Of a stretch of DNA of 64,000 nt, positions 31,107 through 39,989 are shown piece after piece. The translations under genes were made by a program, and so were the position numbers. Positions within the stretch are counted from its first letter, which is position 1, and each line of letters opens with the position of its first letter. The DNA comes from Aquamicrobium sp. (GTDB lineage Bacteria > Pseudomonadota > Alphaproteobacteria > Rhizobiales > Rhizobiaceae), in contig NZ_JAMLIE010000001.1 in NCBI RefSeq assembly GCF_023954335.1, forward strand, positions 1,736,001 to 1,800,000, given 5' to 3'. The notes beneath the pieces were generated by a model, which was given only the letters and a program-made list of their open reading frames with translations, did no database searches and was not told the DNA's origin.

Positions 31107-32879
31107 CTACTGCACGAGGACGGCGCGGCCGCAGGTCGCACCGTGGACGCGGATGTCGGCCTGCCCGAGCGACAGGCCGAGCATCTTGAGGACCTCGCCG
31201 AGCAGCATGTCCACCGGGCCGGCGGCGGCGCGGATCGTGCCGGCGAGCAGGGCCGTCGTATTCGGGGGCAGCGTGATCAGCGGAATGTTCAGGAAGCCGA
31301 GGCCGACGCTGATCTCGAGCGACAGGCTGGAGAACAGCGATTCGGTGAGCGACGTCGCGATCGTGCCGGTCGAGACCTGACGGACCTTGCGGCCGTCGAT
31401 GTCGCTCATGGTGAAATTGAGCCGCTTGTAGTTGATCGCGCCGATCTCGGCCTGCGCCTGTCCGGTCACGTTGACGGCGGTGACCTGGATGAGCTTCGCC
31501 GGCGAGCGCGGGGCCGGATTGGCGAAGTTGACGATCTTCGACGGATCGACCTCGGCGAGATAGAGGTTGGCGATGCCGGGCCGCGCGTCGATCGCCACCT
31601 TGATGCTGTCGCGCCGGCCGGTCGGGCAGGAGATCGCGTCGAGCTTCGCCTCGGCGTAGGCGAGCTCGAGATAGAGCGGCAGGCGGATGCGCGCGCCGAG
31701 CAGGCCGGTCAGCAGCGGGTTGTTGCCGATGTCGACGACGACGCGCAGCCGCGTCTGCGCCGTGCGCACCACCTCGCCGGAGGAGCCGATGGCGAACCAC
31801 GGCGATTTCTGCGGCGGCTCGCCGATGGCGAGGTCGACCGAGACGGCGAGCAGGCCCGGCAGCGCCGCGCCGAGGTCGAGCTTCACCTGCCGGCCCTGCC
31901 CGGCGAGGATCGCGCTCATCGACAGAAGCTCCATCACGTCGACCTCGGCCCCCACCTGCTGGATCGTCGCGCGGGCGACGCTGCCGGAAAGCCCGATCAG
32001 CTGCGACAGGGGGAACGTGCCGCTGCCCGGCGCGCCGGCCTGAGTCGCGAGCGTTTGGCTGGCGGTCTGCGCCCGGCCGCCGATGCCGGGGGTCTTCGAC
32101 AGCACCTTCGCGACCTGACCGAGCGAGACCTCGGCGTCGAGGACCTCGTCATAGCTTCCCGCCGTCAGGTCGAGCTCCGTCGCCAGGCCGTCCAGGAAGG
32201 AGAGGAGCGAGACACGTGCCCCCAGCAGCGCCTCGTAGTCCATCACCGTCAGCGACACGGTCGAGCCGGTCAGGCCGCCGAGCAGGGCGTTGGCGATCCC
32301 ATCCTTGAGCTCTAGCAAGCGCGAGCCGACCGAGAACGCGGCCTTTCTGTCCGTGGCGGCCGTCGCCTCGACGACGATCTGCGGCGGCGGGATGATCGAG
32401 GCGGCGAAGTAGCGCGTGCCCGTCTTGCGGTAGGTCACCTTGACGGCGTTGACGTCGCCGCCCTCGCCGGGAGCGCGGGTGAAGCGCTCGGCCGGCGGGA
32501 TGGTCAGCGCCGACAGATAGCGGCCCCGCGTCAGGACGGCCGATTCTGCGACGCTGGCGACCTCGTCGCCCGGCTGCCAGCGCACCTTGCCGTCGTCGCC
32601 GATCGTGCCGAGCGCGATGTGGTGGACGCCGTTGTCGGCGAAGACGAGCCGCGCCGCCTCGACCGGGTCGTGGAGATTGGCCGCGACGGTGATGGCCGCG
32701 AGGTCGGCAAGGCTCTGCGCCCTGCGCTTTTCCAGATAGAGCGAGCCGGCATCGACGGCGAACGCCGCCAGCGCCAGCGCCATCGGCGTCACCGTCGCGG
32801 TCATCATCGCGAAGTTTCCGCCCGTGGCGCGGACGAAACGGCACAGCAGCAGGCGCGTTCCGGAGAGAGCCGGCATCAT
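31107..32879 (-). CDS. TadG-like pilus assembly protein
   Basis: A 590-residue exported protein. It has an N-terminal TadE/TadG-type transmembrane segment (TGGNFAMMTATVTPMALALA, then AAFAVDAGSLYLEKRRAQSLAD), the processing-like entry into a long periplasmic part. The rest is a beta-rich region without a clear von Willebrand A motif, with repeated short blocks on L-rich strands. It belongs to the COG4961/TadG-like minor pseudopilin group of Flp/Tad systems. The start overlaps the stop of the TadE-like gene (ATGA). The remaining tad genes (cpaA-F, tadB-C) are not in the window, so this is a detached pair. Confidence 0.78.
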   Translation of the reverse strand: MMPALSGTRLLLCRFVRATGGNFAMMTATVTPMALALAAFAVDAGSLYLEKRRAQSLADLAAITVAANLHDPVEAARLVFADNGVHHIALGTIGDDGKVRWQPGDEVASVAESAVLTRGRYLSALTIPPAERFTRAPGEGGDVNAVKVTYRKTGTRYFAASIIPPPQIVVEATAATDRKAAFSVGSRLLELKDGIANALLGGLTGSTVSLTVMDYEALLGARVSLLSFLDGLATELDLTAGSYDEVLDAEVSLGQVAKVLSKTPGIGGRAQTASQTLATQAGAPGSGTFPLSQLIGLSGSVARATIQQVGAEVDVMELLSMSAILAGQGRQVKLDLGAALPGLLAVSVDLAIGEPPQKSPWFAIGSSGEVVRTAQTRLRVVVDIGNNPLLTGLLGARIRLPLYLELAYAEAKLDAISCPTGRRDSIKVAIDARPGIANLYLAEVDPSKIVNFANPAPRSPAKLIQVTAVNVTGQAQAEIGAINYKRLNFTMSDIDGRKVRQVSTGTIATSLTESLFSSLSLEISVGLGFLNIPLITLPPNTTALLAGTIRAAAGPVDMLLGEVLKMLGLSLGQADIRVHGATCGRAVLVQ

Positions 32880-33319
32880 ATGCCTCCCATGCGGATGGTC
32901 GAGCGGCGCGAGATGGTGCGGTTGGGCATCGGCAGCCGCTCCCACAGTCCCCAGATCGGCAGGTCCGTCGCGTCGTAGCTGATGCTGACGTCGAACTGGG
33001 TGTCGTCGTTGACGCTGTCGCCGACCTCGACGACGAGCTTGCTGCGGTCGATGAAGAGGTAGCCGTCGGCGTTGCGCTCGATGAAGAGCCGCGCCATGTC
33101 CTGCCGCTCCTGGGTGTCGAGGCCGGCGACCGCCGTGCGCGCGGCATCGGCCGAGAGCTGCTGCACCGAATGCGCCGCGCCGAAATAGATGCCGTAGGCG
33201 CTTATTCCCAGGAGCAGGAACAGGTAGAGCGGGAGGAGGAGGGCGAATTCGACCGCGGCTGCGCCCGAAATGTCGGTCGTGAGACGGCGCCGGTCGGGAA
33301 GGGGGGCTCGATTGCGCAT
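32876..33319 (-). CDS. TadE-like pseudopilin
   Basis: A 147-residue protein with a short basic N-terminus followed by GAAAVEFALLLPLYLFLLLG, the TadE prepilin-like hydrophobic segment with the conserved Glu at position five of the processed helix. The rest is a small periplasmic domain (YFGAAHSVQQLSADAARTAV). It would be a minor subunit of a Flp/Tad pilus or a surface-associated assembly protein. It is the first gene of the pair with the TadG-like gene, and the promoter lies in the 204-base gap shared with the divergent second Rrf2 gene. Confidence 0.82.
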   Translation of the reverse strand: MRNRAPLPDRRRLTTDISGAAAVEFALLLPLYLFLLLGISAYGIYFGAAHSVQQLSADAARTAVAGLDTQERQDMARLFIERNADGYLFIDRSKLVVEVGDSVNDDTQFDVSISYDATDLPIWGLWERLPMPNRTISRRSTIRMGGI

Positions 33320-33523
33320 GCGACAAATTTACGCACAGGCAAATGGGGAAAGGATAAGCTGGTCATGCAATCTAAGGTTGTATATGGCGGCAACCGCCGC
33401 GCGGGATGCTGAGGCGGCGTCATTGTTTTTCTGGATTTTCAGCCGCGCAGGGCCTACTTCGGAAGGGATGGACAATCCCTCTCGCCATTTTTCGGACAGC
33501 CCCCCTCGTTCCGGAGACCGCCG

Positions 33524-33970
33524 ATGCGCATGACGCTCCACACCGACTACGCGCTCCGCATGCTGATCTACCTCGCCAGCCGGCCCGGCAGGATCTGCAC
33601 GGTGAGCGAGGTGGCCGATGCCTATCGTCTGTCGCGCAACCACCTGCTGAAAGTGGCGCTGCGGCTGCGCCGCATGGGTTTCATCGACACGACGCGCGGG
33701 CGAGCCGGCGGCATCCGCCTGGCGAAGAACCCGTCCGAGATCAATCTCGGCGTGCTGGTGCGGGGAACGGAGGAGGATTTCTCCCTCGTCGAATGCATGC
33801 AAGGGACCGGGGGCTCCTGCGTGATCTCGCCGATCTGCCGGCTCAAGGGAATTTTCGGCGAGGCGCTGGAAGCCTATCTCGCCGTGCTCGACCGCTACAC
33901 GCTCGCCGACGCCACGCGCAACCACGCGGGGCTGAAGATCCTCCTCGGTCTCGATGCCGAGGCCGCGTGA
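33524..33970 (+). CDS. Second Rrf2 family regulator, NsrR-like
   Basis: A 148-residue Rrf2 protein. MRMTLHTDYALRMLIYLASR, VSEVADAYRLSRNHLLKVAL and RGRAGGIRLAK form the winged helix. Cys91, Cys99 and Cys105 (VECMQGTGGSCVISPIC) are at exactly the same positions as in the Rrf2 protein at 29757-30215, so the two are paralogues with the same cluster geometry. This one looks closer to canonical NsrR. Its target is not evident: the divergent neighbours are the TadE/TadG genes, and no NO-metabolism gene is adjacent downstream. Confidence 0.88.
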   Translation: MRMTLHTDYALRMLIYLASRPGRICTVSEVADAYRLSRNHLLKVALRLRRMGFIDTTRGRAGGIRLAKNPSEINLGVLVRGTEEDFSLVECMQGTGGSCVISPICRLKGIFGEALEAYLAVLDRYTLADATRNHAGLKILLGLDAEAA

Positions 33971-34064
33971 GGCGAGGGCGATGCCGTCTTTTCCGGCCGG
34001 CGGTGTGGCGCGGGCGGCGCTGTCGCCTATATTGAAAGAGGAACGCTCAGGGAGGCGATAGCGC

Positions 34065-34919
34065 ATGCTCCGCAGGAAGGACCGCACGGGCAAGACGGGC
34101 GGGGGAAAGGCATTTTCCCGGATTCCCGCGCTGCTGCGCGGCGTCAAGCCCGACATCTCCCTGTCCTTCATGCCTGACGGCGGCGACACGCTGATCGCGT
34201 CCTACAACGTCCACAAGGGCATCGGCTTCGACCGCCGCTTCGATCCCGCCCGCATCATTTCCGTGATCCGCGAGATGAACGCCGACGTCATCGCGCTCCA
34301 GGAGGCGAGCGGCCGCTTCGGCGCGCGCGAGAGTCTGCTGGACCTCGATCGGCTCGAGCACGAATGCGGGCTGGTGCCGGCTCCGGTGAGCGGCATGGAC
34401 GGCCAGCACGGCTGGCACGGCAACCTGATCCTGCTGCGCGAAGGGACGGTGACGTCGGCGCGCCAGCTCACCTTGCCGGGCGTCGAGCCGCGCGGGGCGC
34501 TGGTCATGGACCTGACGCTGAAGACGGGCCCGCTGCGCATCATCGCCGCGCATCTCGGCCTCCTGCGCAACTCGCGCGCCAAGCAGGTGGAGACGCTGCT
34601 CGGCGAGGCGCAGGCGCATGACGAGCGGCCGACCCTCTTGATGGGCGACCTGAACGAATGGCGGCTGGGCCGCCGCTCGGCGCTGAACGGCCTCGCGCCC
34701 GAGTTCGGCCCGCTGCATGCCACGCTGCCGAGCTTTCCATCGCGCTTTCCCGTGCTTGCCCTCGACAGGGTGCTGGGCAGGCCGCACGATCTCATCTGCG
34801 GCGTCGAGCTGCACGACACGCCGCTCGCCCGCGTCGCCTCCGATCACTTGCCGATCAAGGCCTCGATCAGGCTCGGCGAGGCGGCCGCGCCCGGCGACGA
34901 CGAGAGCGCCGCGGCATAG
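34065..34919 (+). CDS. Endonuclease/exonuclease/phosphatase family protein
   Basis: A 284-residue hydrolase of the EEP superfamily. The catalytic motifs are IASYNVHKGIGFD near residue 45 (Asn), VIALQEASGRFG near 79 (Glu), TLLMGDLNEWRLG near 189 (Asp-x-Asn) and RVASDHLPIKASI near 264 (Asp-His). Substrates in this superfamily range from DNA to phospholipids, and nothing in the sequence chooses between them. The first 35 residues are basic and Gly-rich, without a signal peptide. It is transcribed toward a small HTH gene 80 bases on. Confidence 0.85.
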   Translation: MLRRKDRTGKTGGGKAFSRIPALLRGVKPDISLSFMPDGGDTLIASYNVHKGIGFDRRFDPARIISVIREMNADVIALQEASGRFGARESLLDLDRLEHECGLVPAPVSGMDGQHGWHGNLILLREGTVTSARQLTLPGVEPRGALVMDLTLKTGPLRIIAAHLGLLRNSRAKQVETLLGEAQAHDERPTLLMGDLNEWRLGRRSALNGLAPEFGPLHATLPSFPSRFPVLALDRVLGRPHDLICGVELHDTPLARVASDHLPIKASIRLGEAAAPGDDESAAA

Positions 34920-34999
34920 CGCATGCCTCCCGAAGCGGGAACCCGGTGTCGGGAGACAGGCATGAGGACAGGCAACCGAACGAGCGAGAGGAGAACGAG

Positions 35000-35305
35000 A
35001 TGGCGATTTCAGGGGCCCAGTGCCGCGCCGGCCGCGCGCTGGCCGAGCTGTCGCGCGACATGCTGGCGAAGCTGGCGAAGGTCGACGCCGTGGCTATCGA
35101 GCATTTCGAGCGCAAGCTGGGCAAGCCCGACGCTGCCACGGTCGACGCGATCGGGGCGGTGCTGGAGGCGGCGGGCATCGTCTTCATTCCCGAAAACGGC
35201 GGCGGCGTCGGCGTGCGGCTGAAATTCACCGCCTCGGAAGCGAAGCGCATCGCCACGCTCGAGAACGAGGGCGGCAATGTCGGCCTCGACGACGTCCAGC
35301 AATAA
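35000..35305 (+). CDS. Small XRE-like helix-turn-helix protein
   Basis: A 101-residue protein whose ATG at 35000 has GAGAGGAGAA upstream. ISGAQCRAGRALAELSRDML, then LEAAGIVFIPENGGGVGVRL, is the form of the short XRE regulators that are abundant in Rhizobiales, with a characteristic end after the last helix. The helix-turn-helix core is weaker than usual (KLAKVDAVAIEHFERKLGKP). The target is unknown. It is convergent with the TPR gene at 35333, with 27 bases between the stops. Confidence 0.7.
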   Translation: MAISGAQCRAGRALAELSRDMLAKLAKVDAVAIEHFERKLGKPDAATVDAIGAVLEAAGIVFIPENGGGVGVRLKFTASEAKRIATLENEGGNVGLDDVQQ

Positions 35306-35332
35306 AGGGGAAGCCTGCCCGGCCTATGGCCG

Positions 35333-36742
35333 TTATTTCCCGGTGCTTTCGTAGAGGGTGTCGAGATAGCTTTCGAGGAAGCGCCGCCGCTCGCGCCGCG
35401 CCGCTTCCTGCCCGCTGTCGTAGCCGGCCATGGCGCGCTGGCCTTCGCGGAAGGCGTCGAACGCCTCCCGCGCCACCGGCAGGACGATCCGGTGCGAGAC
35501 GGAATTGATCACCGCCTGCCACACCGCCGTCGTCAGGATGTACTCGACCTGGCGCGGGTTGCCGCCGGCCGCCTTCGCGGCCTCGCGCGCGTGTTCCAGC
35601 ATGTCCCGCCCGTCCGCGCCGCCGGCCTGCCCGGCGGCGCGCAGGCGCACGACGCTGGCGTAGAAGCGGGCCAGCGCCGCGTTCTCCTCGTCGCCCGCGG
35701 CCCGCGCCTCCGCCTCGCTGGCGGCGAACGCCTTCTCCACCTCGGCGAGATCGGCGCTGCGCATCAGGAGCGCGGCGCGCTGCACCAGCAGCGAATAGCG
35801 GTCGAGGGGCGTTGCGACATAATCCTGCGCGACGTCGAGCGCGGCCGCGCCAAGCGCGTCGTCGCCGATGTCGAGCGCGCTTTCGGCGAGGCGGATGAAG
35901 ATGGTCCAGACAAGGTACCTGCCGCCGTCGCCGGCGAGCCCTTCGCGAAATGCCGGCCGCGAGCGGCCGTCCCACGGCTCCTGCGCGATCAGATCGACCG
36001 CTTCGCGCAGCATCGCGACCGCCTCGCGGTTGCGGTTCTCGACGGCGTAGGCGACGCCGGTCAGCTGGCGGCTCCACGCGTTGACCGTCCTGACCGCGCC
36101 GGGTTCCAGCCCCGCCCCCTCGGGCAGGACCGCGCGCGCGGCGAGCATGATCGCCTTCGCGGTGTCGTAGGCACTGAGCGCCTGCTCGGCCTGCTGTAAC
36201 AGGTCGAGCGCGCTCTGGAGTGCCGAAGGCATGTCGCCGCCGGACCCCGATCCTTCCAGCCGCGCCCATTCGCGCGCTTCCGTTTCGAGCTCTTCGCGCG
36301 CTTGTTCTCCGAAGCGCTCTCCGAGCCACAGCGCGGCGATAGTCGCCGTCTCGACGGCCTCGCCGTAGCGGCCGAGATCGGCGAGCGCATAGGCGCGAGA
36401 GACGAGAAGCGCGTTCTTCACCTCGTCGTCCTCCTGCTCCGGGGCGACTGCCAGCACCAGCCCCTGATCGGCAAGCTGGAGCGCGAAGGCGGGGTCGTTC
36501 TGGTTGCGCACCAGATCTGAGTAAACCGCGAAGACGAGCGCGAAGGAGGGATCGAGCTTGCCGTTGTGCGGCGCTTCGCGCAGCGCGACGCTGAAGATCG
36601 AACGCGATTCCTCGTAGTCCGCCTTTTCCTTGAAGGCGAGGAAGGCGCGCTCGATAACCTCGTAAGGATCGACATGGTGGGCATGGGCTGTCGGGGCAAG
36701 CAATGCCACGCAACCGAGCAGCACGGTGCAAAAGCGTTTCAT
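35333..36742 (-). CDS. Exported helical-repeat protein, partner of the CHAT protein
   Basis: A 469-residue protein with a signal peptide (MKRFCTVLLGCVALLAPTAHA) followed by about 440 residues of helical repeats that look TPR-like (e.g. NALLVSRAYALADLGRYGEA; GVAYAVENRNREAVAMLREA; FYASVVRLRAAGQAGGADGR). The start at 36742 overlaps the stop of the CHAT gene (ATGA), so the two proteins are made together. TPR proteins commonly bind or regulate CHAT proteases. Both being exported suggests a periplasmic complex. No enzymatic motif is seen. Confidence 0.65.
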   Translation of the reverse strand: MKRFCTVLLGCVALLAPTAHAHHVDPYEVIERAFLAFKEKADYEESRSIFSVALREAPHNGKLDPSFALVFAVYSDLVRNQNDPAFALQLADQGLVLAVAPEQEDDEVKNALLVSRAYALADLGRYGEAVETATIAALWLGERFGEQAREELETEAREWARLEGSGSGGDMPSALQSALDLLQQAEQALSAYDTAKAIMLAARAVLPEGAGLEPGAVRTVNAWSRQLTGVAYAVENRNREAVAMLREAVDLIAQEPWDGRSRPAFREGLAGDGGRYLVWTIFIRLAESALDIGDDALGAAALDVAQDYVATPLDRYSLLVQRAALLMRSADLAEVEKAFAASEAEARAAGDEENAALARFYASVVRLRAAGQAGGADGRDMLEHAREAAKAAGGNPRQVEYILTTAVWQAVINSVSHRIVLPVAREAFDAFREGQRAMAGYDSGQEAARRERRRFLESYLDTLYESTGK

Positions 36743-38376
36743 GCGCCTTCCCCGACGACGACGAAGGGAGCCCACGAGGCGGGATGCGCAAGCGACGGGT
36801 CGCTCGTGTCGTCCATAAGCGCCAGCATCGCCCGGCGCAGCGCCTCCGAGCGGCCGGCGCCGTCGCCGAGCGCGGCCATGGCGTCGGCGGTCAGCCGCGC
36901 GGCCGCGTCGTCGCGCACTGGCCAGTGCGAGACGAGGATCGAGCGCGCGCCGGCATAGAGGAAGGCGCGGGCGAGGCCGGAAAGGCCTTCCGCGCCCGGC
37001 TTGCCGTCGCTGCCGGCGGTGTTGCAGGCCGACAGCAGCACCCAGTCGGCCGAGAGCTTCAGGCCTGCGACCTCCGAGGCGGTGAGCAGCCCGTCATCCT
37101 CGGGGGTGGCGATGTCCGGCGGGGTCATCACCAGCGCAGGTTCCGCGAGGCCCGGCAGCTCGCCCGAAAGCAGGCCATGGGTGGCGAAGGCGATGACGGC
37201 GGTGGAGGAGAGGTCGATGGTCTTGACCGCCGCCTCGCTCGCCGCCGCGCCGAGGAAGAGGCTGTCGGCTTCCGCGCCGAGCGTCTGCGCCAGCCGGGTG
37301 AGCTCCGGCCCGGTCTGCGGCAGGGCGGGCAGGGCGCGCACGGTGGCGACATCGGCGAGCGCGCCGCGGAAGAAGCTTTCCGCCGGCGCGGAGGCGACGA
37401 CGGCCTCGCCCGCGCCGAGGCCGATCAGCGGCGCGCCGAAGCCGCGGAACGGCTCGCGCGCGGCAATGTCCTCTTGCCCCTTCTGCCCGCGCACGACTGC
37501 GAGGCTTTCCACCGAGGGCAGGGTGGTGAAGGCGAGGCGGCGGGCGAGCCACGCGGTGCCGCGCATGGCCTCGGGGTCGGTGTCCGCGCCCTCCGGCCGC
37601 TGCGAGACGAGGACGGAGAGCGGCAGGCTGGCGAGCGGCCCGTCCGCCACCACGAAGACGTGGCGCTTGCCGGCGAGCACGGGCTCTACCGGCTCCACGA
37701 GCTGGGTGTAGAGGAAATAGGCGTTCATCCGGTCGAAGGCGGCGATGCGCGGCTTGTCCATGCCCTCGACGAGGGTGATCGCGCCGCGGCTGACGCTGGC
37801 GGGATCGAGGGCCTTGCGCAGCGCGGCGATCTCCTCGCCGAGCCAGTCGGACCACATCGGCGCGCGATGCCAGGCGGCACCGTCGCGGCCGATCGCCCAG
37901 ACATGGGTGCCCGCGGTGCCGGGCAGGAAGAACAGCAGCGCCTCGTCGTCCTTCAGCAGCGCCTGCACGTCTGCGACCGTCAGCGGCTGCGGCTCGGCGA
38001 GCTCCGCGTAGCGCGGGAAGTCGGCGGCCAGCTTCGCATCGAGCGTCGCGACCTCGGCGCGCAGCGAATCGATCTCGCCGCGCAGGGCGACCTGCGCCGG
38101 GCCGGCGGCGGCATGGAGAAGCTCGACCTCCTTGCGGGCGAGCAGCTCGAGGACGTCCTGCCGCTGGCGGATCAGCGCGGCAAGCTCCGGCGAGCCGCCG
38201 GCCGTGCGCAGGCCGAGCTGGCGCAACGCCTTGCCGGCCGAGGAAAGATAGGCCCATTGCGCGGCCTCGAACGCCTCGTCGATGGCCGGCCGTTCCGTTG
38301 CGGCCGCGCCCGCCGTCATCGCAAGCACCAGACACGCGGCGCGCAGCAGCGCCGTCAACCCGCCGGATCGCGCCAT
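36739..38376 (-). CDS. Exported CHAT-domain caspase-like peptidase
   Basis: A 545-residue protein with signal peptide MARSGGLTALLRAACLVLAM(TAGAA). Residues about 40-150 are helical with coiled-coil character. The C-terminal 300 residues form a CHAT domain: VFVVADGPLASLPLSVLV, then VIAFATHGLLSG with the catalytic His near residue 400 and VLLSACNTAGSDGKPGAEGL with the catalytic Cys near 451, followed by AFLYAGARSILVSHWPVRDD. Both catalytic residues are present, so it should be an active cysteine peptidase. The start at 38376 has GGGAG nine bases upstream; an ATG at 38385 is possible. It is translationally coupled to the TPR-like partner. Substrate unknown. Confidence 0.82.
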   Translation of the reverse strand: MARSGGLTALLRAACLVLAMTAGAAATERPAIDEAFEAAQWAYLSSAGKALRQLGLRTAGGSPELAALIRQRQDVLELLARKEVELLHAAAGPAQVALRGEIDSLRAEVATLDAKLAADFPRYAELAEPQPLTVADVQALLKDDEALLFFLPGTAGTHVWAIGRDGAAWHRAPMWSDWLGEEIAALRKALDPASVSRGAITLVEGMDKPRIAAFDRMNAYFLYTQLVEPVEPVLAGKRHVFVVADGPLASLPLSVLVSQRPEGADTDPEAMRGTAWLARRLAFTTLPSVESLAVVRGQKGQEDIAAREPFRGFGAPLIGLGAGEAVVASAPAESFFRGALADVATVRALPALPQTGPELTRLAQTLGAEADSLFLGAAASEAAVKTIDLSSTAVIAFATHGLLSGELPGLAEPALVMTPPDIATPEDDGLLTASEVAGLKLSADWVLLSACNTAGSDGKPGAEGLSGLARAFLYAGARSILVSHWPVRDDAAARLTADAMAALGDGAGRSEALRRAMLALMDDTSDPSLAHPASWAPFVVVGEGA

Positions 38377-38552
38377 ACGCGACATCTCCCAAACCCCAAG
38401 CCGGATCGGTTGTGAGCCGCGATTGTGACGATATGGCGGAACGATGCGCAAGCCGTTCCGGCAGAAAAGCGGGCACGGGCCATATTCACCTTGATCGCAC
38501 GCGCCGATCTTCATTAGGGATGAGGGGATCATTCGTGCCGAAGGACCCGCCC

Positions 38553-39881
38553 ATGAGCATCAACGTCGCCCGGATCGGGCTTGCCCGCGACTTGAGCGAG
38601 CGCGCGCGTGCCGGTAGGCCGGTGCGCATCGGCCTGATCGGCTGCGGCGAGATGGGGACCGACATCGTCACCCGCGTCGCGCATATGGAGGGCGTCGTGG
38701 TCGGCGTCATCGCCGAGCGCGATCCCCAGCGCGCCCTGAAGGCCGCTTCCATCGCCTATGGTGAGGACGGCCATGCGCACGAGGCGGGCACGGCCCCGGC
38801 GATCGACGCCGCGATGGAGGCGGGCAAGATCGCCGTGACCGGCGATGCCGGCCACGTCATCGGCAGCGGACTGGTCGACGTCGTCGTCGACGCGACCGGC
38901 GTGCCGGCGGTCGGTGCCGAGATCGGCCTCGCCGCGATGGAGAACGGCAAGCATCTCGTGATGATGAACGTCGAGGCGGACGTGACCATCGGCGCGTATC
39001 TGAAGAGCGAGGCGGAGCGGCTCGGCGTCGTCTATTCGCTCGGCGCGGGCGACGAGCCCTCGGCCTGCATGGAGCTGATCGAGTTCGTCTCGGCCATGGG
39101 CCACCCCATCGTCGCCGCCGGCAAGGGCAAGAACAACCCGCTCAACGTCGACGCCACGCCCCCCGCCTACGAGGAGGAGGCCGCGCGGCGCAACATGAAC
39201 GTGCGCATGCTGGTCGAGTTCGTCGACGGGTCGAAGACCATGGTCGAGATGGCGGCCATCGCCAACGCCACCGGCCTTGTTCCCGACAAGGCGGGCATGC
39301 ACGGGCCGGCGGCGACGCTTCCCGAATTGTCGAGCGTGCTGGTGCCGGAGCGCGACGGCGGCGTGCTCGCGCGCGTCGGGGTCGTCGACTACACCGTCGG
39401 CAAGGGCGTCGCGCCGGGCGTCTTCGTCGTTGCCGACATGTCGCATCCGCGCATCCGCGAGCGCATGGAAGACCTGAAGATGGGCAAGGGCCCGTATTTC
39501 ACCTTCCACCGCCCCTATCACCTGACCTCGCTCGAGGTGCCGCTGACCTGCGCCCGTGTCGTCCTTCACGGCAAGGCCGACATGGTGCCGCTGTCGAAGC
39601 CGGTGGCCGATGTCTGCGCGCTGGCCAAGAAGGACCTGAAGCCCGGCGACCGACTCGACGCCATCGGCGAATATTGCTACCGCGCCTGGATCATGGGGGC
39701 GGGAGAGGCGCGCGCTGCCCGCGCCATTCCCTGCGGCCTGTTGCAGGGCGGCACCGTCACCGCGCCGATCGCCAGTGGCGAGCTCATCACCTACGCCAAC
39801 GCCGCGCCCGCGCCGGGGTCGAAGATCGCCGAGCTGCGCGCCCGGCAGGACCGGCTGGTCTGGGGCAAGGCGGCGGTTTAG
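38553..39881 (+). CDS. NAD(P)-dependent oxidoreductase with C-terminal SAF domain
   Basis: A 442-residue protein of the COG4091 type ('homoserine dehydrogenase-like, SAF domain'). The Rossmann motif is IGLIGCGEMGTDIV near residue 27, with DVVVDATGVPAVGAEIGLAA after it. The C-terminal part from about 330 (PLTCARVVLHGKADMVPL, then KKDLKPGDRLDAIGEYCYRA) is the SAF domain, a fold also found in sialic acid synthase and altronate dehydratase. Such enzymes belong to sugar-acid or related catabolic pathways. An iron-type ABC transporter follows in the same direction after 108 bases and may import its substrate. The exact substrate is not deducible. Confidence 0.78.
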   Translation: MSINVARIGLARDLSERARAGRPVRIGLIGCGEMGTDIVTRVAHMEGVVVGVIAERDPQRALKAASIAYGEDGHAHEAGTAPAIDAAMEAGKIAVTGDAGHVIGSGLVDVVVDATGVPAVGAEIGLAAMENGKHLVMMNVEADVTIGAYLKSEAERLGVVYSLGAGDEPSACMELIEFVSAMGHPIVAAGKGKNNPLNVDATPPAYEEEAARRNMNVRMLVEFVDGSKTMVEMAAIANATGLVPDKAGMHGPAATLPELSSVLVPERDGGVLARVGVVDYTVGKGVAPGVFVVADMSHPRIRERMEDLKMGKGPYFTFHRPYHLTSLEVPLTCARVVLHGKADMVPLSKPVADVCALAKKDLKPGDRLDAIGEYCYRAWIMGAGEARAARAIPCGLLQGGTVTAPIASGELITYANAAPAPGSKIAELRARQDRLVWGKAAV

Positions 39882-39989
39882 ATGCGACGCGCGGGTATTG
39901 TCACGCGCCGTTCATAGAGGCGATGCAGGGAGAGAACCGGAGGCGGCCGTTCGGGCCACCCCGGAAAAGGGATGCAGTCAGGAGGCATC

